The notes under the pieces were generated by a model that worked only from the letters and a program-made list of their open reading frames with translations, was not told where the DNA came from and made no database searches. From Kibdelosporangium sp. MJ126-NF4 (GTDB taxonomy: Bacteria; Actinomycetota; Actinomycetes; Mycobacteriales; Pseudonocardiaceae), in NCBI RefSeq assembly GCF_000826545.1, contig NZ_CDME01000002.1:868001-932000 (forward strand): a DNA stretch of 64,000 nt. The letters run 5' to 3'. How positions within the stretch are numbered: the first letter of the stretch is position 1; the number at the start of each line of letters is the position of its first letter. Shown in pieces: positions 8,509 through 17,772 of this stretch. Both the position numbers and the translations under genes were made by a program.

Positions 8509-10860
8509 CTATTCCAAGTTTTCGAGCAGGCTGCGAAGGGTCTCTTCAAGAGCCGGCTCGGCGATATGAACCGGCGGCCTGTTCGTCAAGGGCAGGTCCC
8601 TGGTCTTCAGTGGTGTCCGAGCCGAAATTTCGCCTTCGGCCGCAGTCGTCGCGACGACGTACGCGGAACGTAGCCCCTCTGGCAGATCGTCGGGCTCGAC
8701 GAACGACAAGACGTCCGCCAGATCCCACCAGTCGTCGTCACGGGCAGTGCGTGCCCTCTGCGCCGGCTCGTCGGCCTGCCACGCGCGAAGTTCACCATGC
8801 ACCACTTCGGTCATGTCCTCGTGGATCATCCGCAGGCGCTCGGACGCTCCCGGTACCTTCAGGTCGGTGAGCAGGTCCGCCAACTCGGTGAGGTCCGCCC
8901 ACAGATATCCGAGCTGGCCCTCTGCGCGCCACCGGTCGGCGATCATCTCATCGAGGAGCTTGTGCCCCAACCGAAGACGCTGCTCCGCCGGGATCAGCTC
9001 GGCCGCCGAGAGCCGAGCGGCGAGGGTCGCGAGGTGACGCGGCTCGTCGTCCCCGATCCAGCCGGAAGTATCGTTATCGATCCTGTCCGCGATCAACTCC
9101 GCCAGGACAGGGGAGTCGATGACGATCGCGACCCTCAGGTAGTAATCCAGATCGTTCGCCAAGCTGGAGTCTTCCTCGGACTGATCGTCTTCGTCGTTTT
9201 CGAGGGAGTCTCGCTCAGTCGCTTCGTACTCGCGGAGGAACATGCCCGTCAGTTCGTTGCTGCGGGTCCGCAACGCGTCCCGCAGAACTGTTTGGGAGCG
9301 AAGGGAAGCGAGTGAGACCAGGTGGTGAAAACGTGGAGCATCGGTGATCGTCCCGAGCAGCTCGTCAAGGGGGACCAACTTCGACTGGACCCGGCTCAGC
9401 AGGTAGTCCCGAATGGACGGGTTGTGGAAGGCCACCACGATGGGTGACGTTTCGGGCTCGGCTCCGGTCTGGTCGAACCGGCGCAAAGTTTCGATCATCG
9501 AGCCGTCGAGCACTTTCACTGCGTCATGGAACAGTCGACGGTCATCCGATTGCCTCAGCACGACTCGGTAGCGTCGCCAGGCGTCGTAGAGATGGCCGAG
9601 TTCCGTGGCCTGGCCGAAGGTGAGCAGCACCTCGAGCAGTTGGACGGCAGGAGAGTCGAGCTGCTGTTCGATGACGCGTGCCCAGACCCGCTCGGGGTTC
9701 TCAAAGTTGAGAAGCAGGGTTGCGGCTACTTCCTCGGTGCCGTCACGGCTGGCGAGGCGCAAGGTGTTCTCCACGAGCCGGGGACTGAAGTTGCGGTGCC
9801 CGAGGAGCTCCCGCCACCGCGACGGGACGGCGAACTTCTGCTTCTCGGCGGCCGGGATCTCGGCGAAGTGGACGTGGTTGTACAGGATGCCGGCGCGGAT
9901 ATCCACGCTGTAGCCGTCCGCCCCGACATCGCACGTCAGTGGTTCGAGGTCACCGTCGTCCAGGATCTCGTGGCGATGCTTGGCCTCCCGAAGGATGTAC
10001 TCGCGCGTGGTGAGCACCAGCAGTTTCCCGGGTGTCTCCCGGATCCGTCGCAGGACCCTGAGCAGCCGTCGGTCCTCGTTCTTCGCGAGATGGTGGTCGA
10101 GGGCGATCTCGCCCAGGAAGTCGTCGTAGAAGAACAGCTGCCGGGTCCCCGGCAGCCACAGTTTGTCGATTTCGCCGATTTCCCGCGTCACGTCCACCAC
10201 CTGGTAACCCTCTTCCAGATGAAGACGGGCGAGCATCTTCGCGATCGTCGACTTGCCGATCCCCGGGATGCCCGCCAGCAGGCAGACCGACTCCCGCTCG
10301 AGAAGCTCCCGGGCCACGTCGAATGTGGGGGTCGGGAAGAACGTTTTTGCGGTGTCGTCGAGTTCACGACCCAGGTCTTCTGATCGGATCAGCGCGTCCT
10401 GGTTCAGCACCGCCTGCAGGATGGCGGTACTGCTCAGCCACAGTCGAAGATGGCGCTGCACGAGTGCCGGGCGCTTGCGTAGCTCCTCGGTGAGCTGCTC
10501 CGCACCGTAAAGGTCGCCGGGGTCGAGAACGTACGGCGCGAGGTCTGCGAATAGAGTGTCTTTCGCGCCCACGGTCAGTTCGGCGCTTGTGGCGAGGATG
10601 TACTGGGCCGGCCGCAGCTTCGCGATCTTGGGGAGTTCCTTGCCGCGCATGTCGGCGAGCAGCTTGGCCCGGCCGCTGCCAGCATAGTGTTTGCATTGGA
10701 TCACGACGTCGCCTGCGGCGGTCATGTGCCGGAGGTCGATCCCGCGGTCGGCGCCGGGGGCAAAGATCTCGATCCTCCGGTCCAGGATCTCCTCGAACAG
10801 GTCCCGGCAGAGTACTTCGAAGTCGTGCCCACTCAGCCGACCCAGATCGAACGAGTCCAT
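8509..10860 (-). CDS. Mrr-like nuclease fused to a STAND NTPase (Avs-like candidate)
   Basis: A 783-aa protein. Residues ~5-110 are an Mrr-type restriction endonuclease domain: GADRGIDLR carries the catalytic Asp42, and VVIQCKH supplies Gln55 and Lys57. Next comes a STAND P-loop ATPase with Walker A LAGIPGIGKST (about 196-206) and a Walker B-like LFFYDDFLG, a form seen in the novel STAND 3 class. The C-terminal ~400 residues are helical and acidic, a probable sensor. This nuclease-STAND-sensor order matches antiviral Avs-type proteins, in which ligand binding triggers oligomerisation and DNA cutting. It stands alone on the strand, with a 12-bp element-specific site (11218-11229) about 360 bases upstream. 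Domain calls are strong; defence function is inferred. Confidence 0.85.
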   Translation of the reverse strand: MDSFDLGRLSGHDFEVLCRDLFEEILDRRIEIFAPGADRGIDLRHMTAAGDVVIQCKHYAGSGRAKLLADMRGKELPKIAKLRPAQYILATSAELTVGAKDTLFADLAPYVLDPGDLYGAEQLTEELRKRPALVQRHLRLWLSSTAILQAVLNQDALIRSEDLGRELDDTAKTFFPTPTFDVARELLERESVCLLAGIPGIGKSTIAKMLARLHLEEGYQVVDVTREIGEIDKLWLPGTRQLFFYDDFLGEIALDHHLAKNEDRRLLRVLRRIRETPGKLLVLTTREYILREAKHRHEILDDGDLEPLTCDVGADGYSVDIRAGILYNHVHFAEIPAAEKQKFAVPSRWRELLGHRNFSPRLVENTLRLASRDGTEEVAATLLLNFENPERVWARVIEQQLDSPAVQLLEVLLTFGQATELGHLYDAWRRYRVVLRQSDDRRLFHDAVKVLDGSMIETLRRFDQTGAEPETSPIVVAFHNPSIRDYLLSRVQSKLVPLDELLGTITDAPRFHHLVSLASLRSQTVLRDALRTRSNELTGMFLREYEATERDSLENDEDDQSEEDSSLANDLDYYLRVAIVIDSPVLAELIADRIDNDTSGWIGDDEPRHLATLAARLSAAELIPAEQRLRLGHKLLDEMIADRWRAEGQLGYLWADLTELADLLTDLKVPGASERLRMIHEDMTEVVHGELRAWQADEPAQRARTARDDDWWDLADVLSFVEPDDLPEGLRSAYVVATTAAEGEISARTPLKTRDLPLTNRPPVHIAEPALEETLRSLLENLE

Positions 10861-11276
10861 CGGCCCATTCTGCCCGGCGGTCAGTCGACGTCACGGGGTG
10901 CCCTTGAGCATGAACCTGCCCAGAGGCGACTTGTCGCGGTCGACGTCGCCATTGAAGCCGGTCGTGATGGTGTTTGTCCGTGAGCGGGGCGTGTTCCAAT
11001 CCGCAGCAGTCACGGCCCCCCCGGTGCTGCGCTGGGAATCGCCGCCGTTTCAGTTGTGGGCGACCCGCTGGCCTGTGGAGAACGTCCCCGGCGAGAGCGG
11101 CGCTCTGCCTTGGGGTTCTGTCCACGTTCTGAGGACAGTCCACCGGCCAGAAGACCAGCGGGCTCTATGTCATCGATTACCTCGGGTGCGCTGGCGCTCG
11201 GGGCATCGAGGGGACATGCTGAAGTCAGCATATGCAGGGTGACAACGGGGCCCTTGCCCTGCCGTCCGGAGCGGCG
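10861..11276. other. Intergenic region upstream of the Mrr-STAND gene
   Basis: About 415 bases between two minus-strand genes. No supported coding region. It contains the 12-bp site at 11218-11229, listed separately, and is the likely promoter region for the Mrr-STAND gene. Confidence 0.4.
11218..11229. promoter_or_regulatory. 12-bp element-specific site, copy 1 (GCTGAAGTCAGC)
   Basis: GCTGAAGTCAGC differs by one base from GCTGAAATCAGC, which occurs exactly at 26768 and 34809 and as variants at 27030 and 31090. The arms GCTGA/TCAGC are inverted repeats, as expected for a dimeric repressor site. This copy lies upstream of the Mrr-STAND gene. Confidence 0.45.
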
Positions 11277-12296
11277 TCAGTCTTTTGACGCGAGATCGCG
11301 CATGCAGTGGGAACAGATGACGTCGTCCGGTTCGGGGGTGGTGCGTCCGCATCGTCCGCAGCAACCGAGCTGTCCCGTTGTGCGGAACCCACAGTGGAAA
11401 CACGCGGTTGTCAGGAAACTTGTCGGGTCTGCGCGGGTCGCGACATCCACGAGCGCCTCGAATCCGCACTCCGGGCACTCACTTACTGACCAGCCACCCA
11501 TGCCTTGTGCAGCGTCATGACGAGACTCGTTCAAGACCTCCGAGACGTAGTCCTCCGCAGCCTCTTGTCCGTGTTCCTGACTCCAGTCTCGGCCGCAGAA
11601 CCGGCACCGTGACGTGGCGTCGTGGGGTTCAAAAGTCCACGCGATCTGGAGGCAGGCTGGGCAGTGGATCACGATGCCGGGCCACCTGTCCAGTTCGGGT
11701 GCGATTCGAGCCAACCGAGCCTGGTTGAGGGCGACGATGGTCTTGAGGGCGTCGTGGATGAGGTCTTCAGCTTGTTCGAATGGCCCGGCTTCGATCTCGG
11801 GTGCGTCTGGCCCGAGGTGTTCGAGGATGAACTTGGACAGGACGTCCAGCGCTGCGGCCGCACGGGTGTTGACAACCTCGTGGTTGCTGGTCGATCCAAA
11901 GTGCTGCAGTTTGTTGCGTTCCCTATTCAGAAACTTGAGGGCGTCAACCTCTGACTTGGCGAGGTGGAGGTCGGCCACTCTGGCCAAGCGCTTGAGTGCA
12001 TCGTCCATCGTCACGCTACGGAAATTGCCCTGGCTCAGCTTGCTTTCGTCGGCGCTGTAAGGGTCTTCGAAGATGTGCTCGAAGCCCTCGCGCTGCAGCC
12101 GAACCTTGACGAGGATCTCGATGGCCGCCTGCAGATGCAGCACCGCGTACTTCAGGTTGCGTGGGTCTTCCGAGCTTTTCAAGTAGGTGATCGCACTGTC
12201 GAGGAAGTCCACCCTGTTGGCCACTGGATCGAAGGCCAGATCCTGGCTACGGGCGGGAGAGCCGTCGCCATCCTGTTCATCGTGATCGCTGGACAC
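11277..12296 (-). CDS. HEPN-domain protein with C-terminal zinc ribbons
   Basis: A 339-aa protein. The N-terminal ~170 residues are a helical HEPN domain: LHLQAAIEILVKVRLQREGF matches the first helix pair, and RNKLQH (Arg127 to His132) is the RX4H catalytic motif of HEPN ribonucleases. The C-terminal half has six CxxC pairs (CPAC, CRFC, CPEC, CFHC, CGRC, CSHC), enough for three zinc ribbons that may bind nucleic acid or protein. HEPN proteins are RNA-cutting effectors in toxin-antitoxin and abortive infection systems. The start is GTG at 12296. It lies between the Mrr-STAND gene and a standalone nuclease. The motif call is strong; RNase activity is predicted, not shown. Confidence 0.8.
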   Translation of the reverse strand: MSSDHDEQDGDGSPARSQDLAFDPVANRVDFLDSAITYLKSSEDPRNLKYAVLHLQAAIEILVKVRLQREGFEHIFEDPYSADESKLSQGNFRSVTMDDALKRLARVADLHLAKSEVDALKFLNRERNKLQHFGSTSNHEVVNTRAAAALDVLSKFILEHLGPDAPEIEAGPFEQAEDLIHDALKTIVALNQARLARIAPELDRWPGIVIHCPACLQIAWTFEPHDATSRCRFCGRDWSQEHGQEAAEDYVSEVLNESRHDAAQGMGGWSVSECPECGFEALVDVATRADPTSFLTTACFHCGFRTTGQLGCCGRCGRTTPEPDDVICSHCMRDLASKD

Positions 12297-12660
12297 TCCG
12301 AGATTCTACGCCGCGTTGAATCCTCTGCGCCGCGCGCGGATGGATCTACGCACGGCGCCGCTCGGGACCCATTGGGGCAAGGCCCGACGCCAAGCTGCGA
12401 TACCCGTTTCCAACGAAGTGGGCAGGGATGACCTCAGAAGCACATGCTTGACAGGGCAAGGCGGACGCCGTGCTCGCAGCTGTGTCGCCTTATCTCGGCG
12501 CGAGCCTAGTATGCGGGAGTCGACGTCATTGGTGATGTCGCTTGAGGTGAGGATGCCGGTGCGCGTTCTACGGCGACGCGACGTGGTGCCGTCGATAGAC
12601 TTTATAGTGCCGCACCGCGACGGCGACACCGAATACAAGCGAACTCGAAAGAGGACCTGA
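12297..12660. other. Divergent intergenic region, no gene seen
   Basis: This stretch separates the minus-strand HEPN gene from the plus-strand nuclease gene and should carry both promoters. A 114-codon frame here is basic and low in complexity, with no recognisable fold. I see no RNA gene. Confidence 0.4.
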
Positions 12661-13281
12661 ATGAGCCATCCGCACGGTCCGACGCCGCCCCACGACTTCG
12701 AGGCCTTCGCCCGCTGGGCGCTGGGCGCGATCGTAGTCAACACGCACCGCGGCTGGTACGCGGAGTGGCTGGTGGCTAATGCCCTGGGCGGAACCCCCTT
12801 CTGCGGGGAGTGGGCTGCCTGCGACGTGCTCACTCCTGACTTACTCACCATCGAGGTGAAGGCGTCCGGCATAGTGCAAGCATGGGAACCTAGTCCCGGT
12901 CGTGAACGTTCTCGCCAGGAGTTCGACATCGCCGCAAAGAAGCGGTGGTTGGGGCACGGCAACGCGTACACTGACAAGGCGGCGATCGTGGCAGCCACAT
13001 ACGTGTTCGCCGTGCACACCTGCACCAACGAGCAAGCCTACAAATACAACGTCGGCGTCTCCGAACAGTGGCGCTTCTATGTCACCAGTGGTCGCGCTGT
13101 AGAAAGCTGGCCTCAAAAGACCAGAGTCAGGTTGTCGGTGCTGTGCAAGACCGCTGGAGTGACCGAATGCGGTCTGGAGGAACTGGCCGATGTAGCCCGT
13201 TCAGTCGCTGACCCACCCGACGACGCCAAGCAGATCGACTGGGCCGCCTACCTGCGCCTAGCCCAGGACACGCCGCATTGA
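12661..13281 (+). CDS. Standalone PD-(D/E)xK-type nuclease-like protein
   Basis: A 206-aa protein. The N-terminal third carries a restriction-endonuclease-like core: Glu35 in RGWYAEWLVA, Asp55 in WAACDVLTPD, and E65-V-K67 in LTIEVKASG. That matches the E...D...ExK layout. The rest (KKRWLGHGNAYTDKAAIVAA, then YVFAVHTC) resembles the core strands of such folds. It begins with ATG at 12661, with AGAGG about nine bases upstream. There is no methyltransferase or specificity partner, so it is not an ordinary restriction enzyme. In this cargo region a defence role is likely, but the substrate cannot be told. The similarity is motif-level. Confidence 0.7.
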   Translation: MSHPHGPTPPHDFEAFARWALGAIVVNTHRGWYAEWLVANALGGTPFCGEWAACDVLTPDLLTIEVKASGIVQAWEPSPGRERSRQEFDIAAKKRWLGHGNAYTDKAAIVAATYVFAVHTCTNEQAYKYNVGVSEQWRFYVTSGRAVESWPQKTRVRLSVLCKTAGVTECGLEELADVARSVADPPDDAKQIDWAAYLRLAQDTPH

Positions 13282-13805
13282 TCGAGGACGCCACGCGGTG
13301 CCTGGCACGCGAACGAGGAATGGTGCGGCTGCCCGGGGCCTGGCCTGTAACCGCTGTAGGCGGGGGTTCTGCGGGTCCGCTGCTGCGGTGTCTGGAACTC
13401 GGCCGAAGGATGAAGCGACAGCATGGTAGCCGGATTTTCCAGGGGCTCGCCGAGAAGCGAGCTGAGCGGTTGGTCGCGGAAGCACTGGAGGACAGAGGTC
13501 GGTTGGGAAGTGGTGGTGCGCAAGGCGGCCAGTGTCACGACTGTCCGCAGTGCCACCGGGTCTTGCCTCGAGCACCATCACACGCCGGAGTCTCACGGTC
13601 AGGGCGAACTCCGGTGGTGACGGTTGCCTGGTCGTGTTCGACGTCATTGAAGTGCGTGTCGGCAAGATTCGCTACGCATGGGTATGCGCCGGTGAGATGA
13701 GCGTTCAGAGTCCGTCAGAGAGGTTCGCGAGACCGAGATGGACGTCGGTGATGTCCGCTTCCAGGGGAGGGCGGGGGCTCTGCTGGGGATTTGGGAGACT
13801 GGTAC
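13282..13805. other. Intergenic stretch of about 520 bases, nothing supported
   Basis: Several overlapping frames of 60-140 codons exist on both strands, but they have Arg/Ser-rich shadow composition and no recognisable motif. I see no repeat or RNA structure. It carries the promoter and leader of the 455-aa nuclease gene. Confidence 0.4.
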
Positions 13806-15173
13806 ATGGCTCGAACCGAAGATCTGGCCGCACTCCGCAGAGCTCTTGTCCATGTTCCGGACTACATCAAGGTGCAAGCGACGCACGACAGTCTTGCCGA
13901 CCTCTGTGAGACCCTAGCGCTTCCAGTGCCTCCGGCGGACGGAACGAAGCGGGAGCGCACGGCAGCGAGTTTTAACGCGGCGACCGATAGCAGCTTGCCG
14001 AAGGTCGCGGAGCAGGTCCTACTGACTATCCCAGTAACCGCTGTGGATCGTAACAATGTCGAGGACGCGCTGTGGGCTTTGAGCGATCATCCACCGATCC
14101 CCAAGCGCATCCGGAGAGAGATCGGTCGTCGGCTCAACCACGGCCAACTCGTGCACCAAGGCGGGAAGCTGATGCGACTCCTTCGGCGAGTCTGGGTGCT
14201 GGACGACAATCCGTACAGCGTTTGGCTTGATGAGAACTACGGTCTGTATGGAGAGGTCAACCAGCACTTCTTTCGCCATCCGGAGGATTGGTCCGTCGAG
14301 GACTTGTTCGAGCACGTCGGTGCATTGGACGCCGTGGATAAGCGGTTCGCGGTTTTCCTCGAGGGCTTGGTCTCGGCGGACGTCGTGCCGGACGTGGGTG
14401 GTCAGCGCGTCGTGGCTGACGTCATCAACACTGCTCTCCATCAGGCAGGGCTTGAGCTTCGTGAGGTTGGTGAGGAGGGTGGTTATCCAGTCTTCGGTGT
14501 CATTTCCACGCGGGCACCGAGGGGGCGGCCAAAGAACTTGATCTTCGCGTCGCAGGAGAAGCCGGACATTCGGTTCAGCGATGCGATCGATAACCACGTC
14601 GAGATCGTCACCAACGCGGACAAGGTTCTCGTGTACGACCGGCCGATCGGGACGGACGGCCTTAAATGGCGGGATCTTCAGATGTGGTGGCAGGAGGCAC
14701 AGTCCATTGAAGACGCTGTGGAGGTGAAAACCTCACTTTATCGACGGTTGAAGGCCAGTCTGCCGGTGAACTCGCCACCACAGCGGCTGCTTTTTGAGCT
14801 CTACCATCAGATTCACTCGTCCATCATGCCGGACATGCCCGCCTTGCTGCCTGAAGTCTGGCTGCACTGGGACCCGCGGACCATGCGTCTGCGTGGGAGG
14901 GACGCCCTGCTGAACTCGCGGATGGACTTTCTTTTGCTTCTGCCTCACGGGAAGCGCATAGTACTGGAGGTCGACGGCTCGCAGCATTATTCCCGAGACG
15001 GACGCGCTGATCCTGCTCTCTACGCCAAGACGATGCGTGGCGACCGTCATCTCGCGCTGAGCGGCTACGAGGTGTTCCGCTTCGGCGCAGCTGAACTGCG
15101 AGACGACGGCGAGGCGCGGGTAATGGTCAAAGAGTTTTTCGGCGAGTTGTTCCGAATGAACAAGCCAGTCTAG
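13806..15173 (+). CDS. AbiJ-type N-terminal domain fused to a VSR/DUF559-like nuclease
   Basis: A 455-aa protein. The N-terminal region (LADLCETLALPVP, GTKRERTAASFNA) resembles the AbiJ N-terminal domain 3 of abortive-infection proteins. The central part has RPKNLIFASQEKPDIRFSDA and the VLVYDRPIGTDGLKW segment typical of this group. The C-terminal ~110 residues are a very-short-patch-repair-type nuclease: MDFLLLLPHGKRIVLEVDG, then GSQHY and GYEVFRFG. ATG 13806 has GGGAG eight bases upstream; a TTG at 13791 is less likely. An internally deleted relative lies at 48803-49284. The nuclease call is good; the N-terminal family name is from memory. Confidence 0.75.
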   Translation: MARTEDLAALRRALVHVPDYIKVQATHDSLADLCETLALPVPPADGTKRERTAASFNAATDSSLPKVAEQVLLTIPVTAVDRNNVEDALWALSDHPPIPKRIRREIGRRLNHGQLVHQGGKLMRLLRRVWVLDDNPYSVWLDENYGLYGEVNQHFFRHPEDWSVEDLFEHVGALDAVDKRFAVFLEGLVSADVVPDVGGQRVVADVINTALHQAGLELREVGEEGGYPVFGVISTRAPRGRPKNLIFASQEKPDIRFSDAIDNHVEIVTNADKVLVYDRPIGTDGLKWRDLQMWWQEAQSIEDAVEVKTSLYRRLKASLPVNSPPQRLLFELYHQIHSSIMPDMPALLPEVWLHWDPRTMRLRGRDALLNSRMDFLLLLPHGKRIVLEVDGSQHYSRDGRADPALYAKTMRGDRHLALSGYEVFRFGAAELRDDGEARVMVKEFFGELFRMNKPV

Positions 15174-15230
15174 AAGTCAGTATTTCCCGGTCGGCGGCAA
15201 GCTTTTCTGCCCGCTGGCTAAGAGGGTGTC

Positions 15231-15358
15231 TCACGTGGTTGCTTTTCGGAGTTTTTTGTAGCAGGTGAGTGTGGCGGCGAGGGTGAGGAAGGCGCAGAAG
15301 TGGTTGGCGTGGCGGTCGTATCGGATGGTGAGTCGGTGGTAGCCGAACAGCCAGGCGG
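15231..15358 (-). pseudogene. IS5-family transposase, 3' exon remnant
   Basis: Translates as WLFGYHRLTIRYDRHANHF, then FLTLAATLTCYKKLRKATT and a stop. This is the C-terminal end of an IS5-family (DDE) transposase. The matching upstream piece, ending HRWVIERS, lies at 17773-17917; between them sits a group II intron. The IS is also broken at its 5' end, so it cannot transpose even after splicing. Confidence 0.75.
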
Positions 15359-15421
15359 ATGGGTCGGCCGCGCAGCGAGGTGCCAGCGTTGGGCTGGTCC
15401 TTTTCCGTGCGGCCTCCCGCC

Positions 15422-15456
15422 GAACCGGACTTGATGGTTTCCCGATCATCCGGCTC
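15422..15456 (-). ncRNA. Group II intron domain V
   Basis: Minus-strand sequence starting GAGCCGGATGATC, with a GGGAAACC-type tetraloop region, and ending GTCCGGTTC. It folds as the short hairpin with a bulge that forms the catalytic core of group II introns. The maturase stop codon lies inside it (15446-15448), so the reading frame runs a few bases into domain V. Confidence 0.85.
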
Positions 15457-17245
15457 TCCAGTGACTACTGCGTGAGTGGTGCGGCTGGTTTTCCGTGTGG
15501 ACCTGGTCGTGGCAAGGGGCGCAGGCCACGAGAGTCTTGCGTCGCCTGTTTGCCATCGCTTTGGCCCACATGGGTTGGAGTGGTCCGGGTTTGCCGAGAT
15601 CGGCGAGCTTGCGGACGTGGTGGACCTGAACGTCGCCCGTTTGCTGGCAGATCTCGCAAGTGTCCGCGAGAAGCCGTGACACGAGCTCCTTGTGCGGATA
15701 GTCAACCCGGATTGGCTGACGGTCGATGACCGTCGCCGTTTTCCGCCGGTGGAGCGGTGTTTCGCCGAACCGTGCGATCAGTGGCTGCCTGCCGTCGCGT
15801 TCGATGCGCGCCTCGAAGCAGGTGCGTGGCCCGTGCGGTGTCTGGATTTTGGCTTTGTGTTTGGCCGCCATCTTCGACATCGACGAGCGGTGCTTGCCTG
15901 CCAGGGGCTTGAGCATGGAGGTTTCCATGACCCAGCGCAGCCGGTGGAGTCGGTAGACGTCCCCGGCGAGCAGGTAGTACTGGACGATGCCCCGGTAGAT
16001 GGCCCCGTAGATGGCGACGATGGTGTGGTCGCTGCCGTTGGTCAGGGCCTTCTGCTTGGCGGGTTTGCCGCGGTGCAGGTAGGGAACGGATTTGGCCTTG
16101 ATCATGTCCAGGGGGACACGCAGGGCGACCTGGCCGTTGACGCGCCGGTAACGGCCGGTCTTCTTCGTGTCGTTGTGCTGGACGGTGATCTCGTAGCCGA
16201 GGAATCGGGCCGCGCCTGTGCGGGCGTGGGTGATCAGCGTCTTGCCCTGGGAGAGTTCGAGCTTGAGTTCGTCGCGCAGGAACTCGGCCAGGCGCTGTTT
16301 GATCTCCTCGGCTTCGGCCTTCGGTCCGGTGAACCCGAGCAGATGGTCATCTGCGTATCTGCAGTAGCGCAACCGCCGATAGCCCGGGTCGTCCGGGTCG
16401 GCGCTGGGCAGGCTGACCATCCGCCGACGCAGCGTTCGGGCCGAGGCCCGGTCACCACGCCGACGAGCCGTTGCCAACTGTGTCTGCAGTTTCAGGTAGG
16501 CGGGGTTGCGCGCCCTGCGGTCCCCTCGGGTGTACTCCGGGATCAGAACTGTCTCAACGAACTGATCCAGTTTGTGCAGGTAGATCGAGGACAGGATCGG
16601 GGATGCCACCCCGCCCTGGGGAGCCCCGGACAAGGTGGAGCCCCATTTCCAGTCCTCCAGGTATCCGGCTGTGAGCATGTTGCGCACCAGCCGCAGGAAC
16701 CGATTGTCGTGGATCTTCTCCGACAGGATTCCGATCATGACGTCATGGTCGAGTGACCCGAAACAGTCGGCGATGTCTCCTTCGACGAACCAGGCCGTCC
16801 CGGTCCATGTGTTGGCGATCTCCCGCAACGCGGTGTGACAGCCTCGACGTGGCCGGAACCCGTGTGACTGATCGGAGAACGTCGGCTCGTAGTACGCCTC
16901 CAACAGCAGACGGACCACCTCACCGACGAGTTTGTCCGACCAGGTCGGCAGCCCCAGCGGACGGGGCTTCCCGTTTTTCTTCGGGATGTGCACCCGCCGG
17001 ACGGGCGAGAATCGGTAGCGCTCGTGGCGTATCGCGTCGGTGATGCGGCCGATCTTCGCCTGGGACATACCGTCCACGGTTTCCTGCGTGACCCCCGGAG
17101 TCATCGCGCCCTGGTTGGCGTAGATGCGCCCGTAGGCCAGCAGATACAACTGCGGATTGAACAGTTGCCGATACAGCTCTTCCAGCGGCAGACCACGCCT
17201 GCCGCGCTCACGCAGGACACTCAGCACCGTTGCGGCGTTCTGCAT
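15446..17245 (-). CDS. ltrA: Group II intron reverse transcriptase/maturase with HNH endonuclease
   Basis: A 599-aa intron-encoded protein. The order is RT palm and fingers (KPRPLGLPTWSDKLV, YEPTFSDQSHGFRPRRGCHT), the catalytic YADD in RYCRYADDHLLGF, the maturase X domain, and a C-terminal HNH endonuclease with CEICQQTGDVQVHH, then HVRKL and CAPCHDQVH. It promotes splicing of its own intron and its copying into DNA targets. The start is ATG 17245 with GGGAGG upstream; the longer frame to 17434 adds a basic, unconserved extension. All catalytic motifs are intact, so the intron may still be mobile. The LtrA-type call is certain. Confidence 0.93.
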   Translation of the reverse strand: MQNAATVLSVLRERGRRGLPLEELYRQLFNPQLYLLAYGRIYANQGAMTPGVTQETVDGMSQAKIGRITDAIRHERYRFSPVRRVHIPKKNGKPRPLGLPTWSDKLVGEVVRLLLEAYYEPTFSDQSHGFRPRRGCHTALREIANTWTGTAWFVEGDIADCFGSLDHDVMIGILSEKIHDNRFLRLVRNMLTAGYLEDWKWGSTLSGAPQGGVASPILSSIYLHKLDQFVETVLIPEYTRGDRRARNPAYLKLQTQLATARRRGDRASARTLRRRMVSLPSADPDDPGYRRLRYCRYADDHLLGFTGPKAEAEEIKQRLAEFLRDELKLELSQGKTLITHARTGAARFLGYEITVQHNDTKKTGRYRRVNGQVALRVPLDMIKAKSVPYLHRGKPAKQKALTNGSDHTIVAIYGAIYRGIVQYYLLAGDVYRLHRLRWVMETSMLKPLAGKHRSSMSKMAAKHKAKIQTPHGPRTCFEARIERDGRQPLIARFGETPLHRRKTATVIDRQPIRVDYPHKELVSRLLADTCEICQQTGDVQVHHVRKLADLGKPGPLQPMWAKAMANRRRKTLVACAPCHDQVHTENQPHHSRSSHWRAG

Positions 17246-17772
17246 TGCGCATACCTCCCGATCTGGTGGTGTCCGATCACCTGGCCTCCTTCGCCCTGCA
17301 GGCGGCTTTCCCGCCCTCCTTGACCGGTCGTGACTCCGGCGACTACGAGGCCTCCGTCGCCATAGAACTCGCGTCCCACAGGCGATCCCGCGTTCTTCCC
17401 TGTTGTACGTGGCAGCGTGACGTAGGCGGCCCACTCATCTCCTTCAACACCCTCGCTGGGCGTCGCCCGCGCTCCGGAGGTTGCGTCGGCCACCATCGAC
17501 TCCGACGCAGAGCACGGCACCGGTTTCAGCAGTCTTTCCGGTGGATGGGAACTTGCATCGACTGGAGATTGGGATTCAGGCAATCCAGCTTTCGCCATAT
17601 CACGCGGGTCCCCCCGACACACCGTCCCTGACCACTGGACCCGGTTGCCGGGTTCTCTGGCATGCTCTTGTCCCCTTAGCCTTTCGGTTTCAGGTCAGCC
17701 ATTCGACCCAGGAACCTCCCTCCAAGTCCCTCCCGGCTGAGCCGGGATACAACAGGGAGCCTCGCGGCGCAC

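Larger units (their letters stand above)
15359..17772 (-). mobile_element. Group II intron inserted in an IS5-family transposase remnant
   Basis: About 2.4 kb on the minus strand. The 5' end starts with GTGCG (17772 downward), the conserved group II start, directly after the transposase codons for VIERS. Domain V lies at 15422-15456 and is followed by a domain VI-like stem. The 3' end is placed at ...GACCCAT (15359), giving the expected AY end, but the transposase frame would fit better with a junction one base further, so allow a base of error. The maturase is encoded inside. Splicing would restore the transposase junction. Confidence 0.85.

Noticed and set aside
9526..10383. 285-codon plus-strand frame within the Mrr-STAND gene
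   Set aside because: Antisense to a clear nuclease-ATPase gene, with no recognisable protein features.
15692..16756. 354-codon plus-strand frame opposite the group II intron maturase
   Set aside because: The opposite strand carries complete RT, maturase and HNH motifs; this frame has none.
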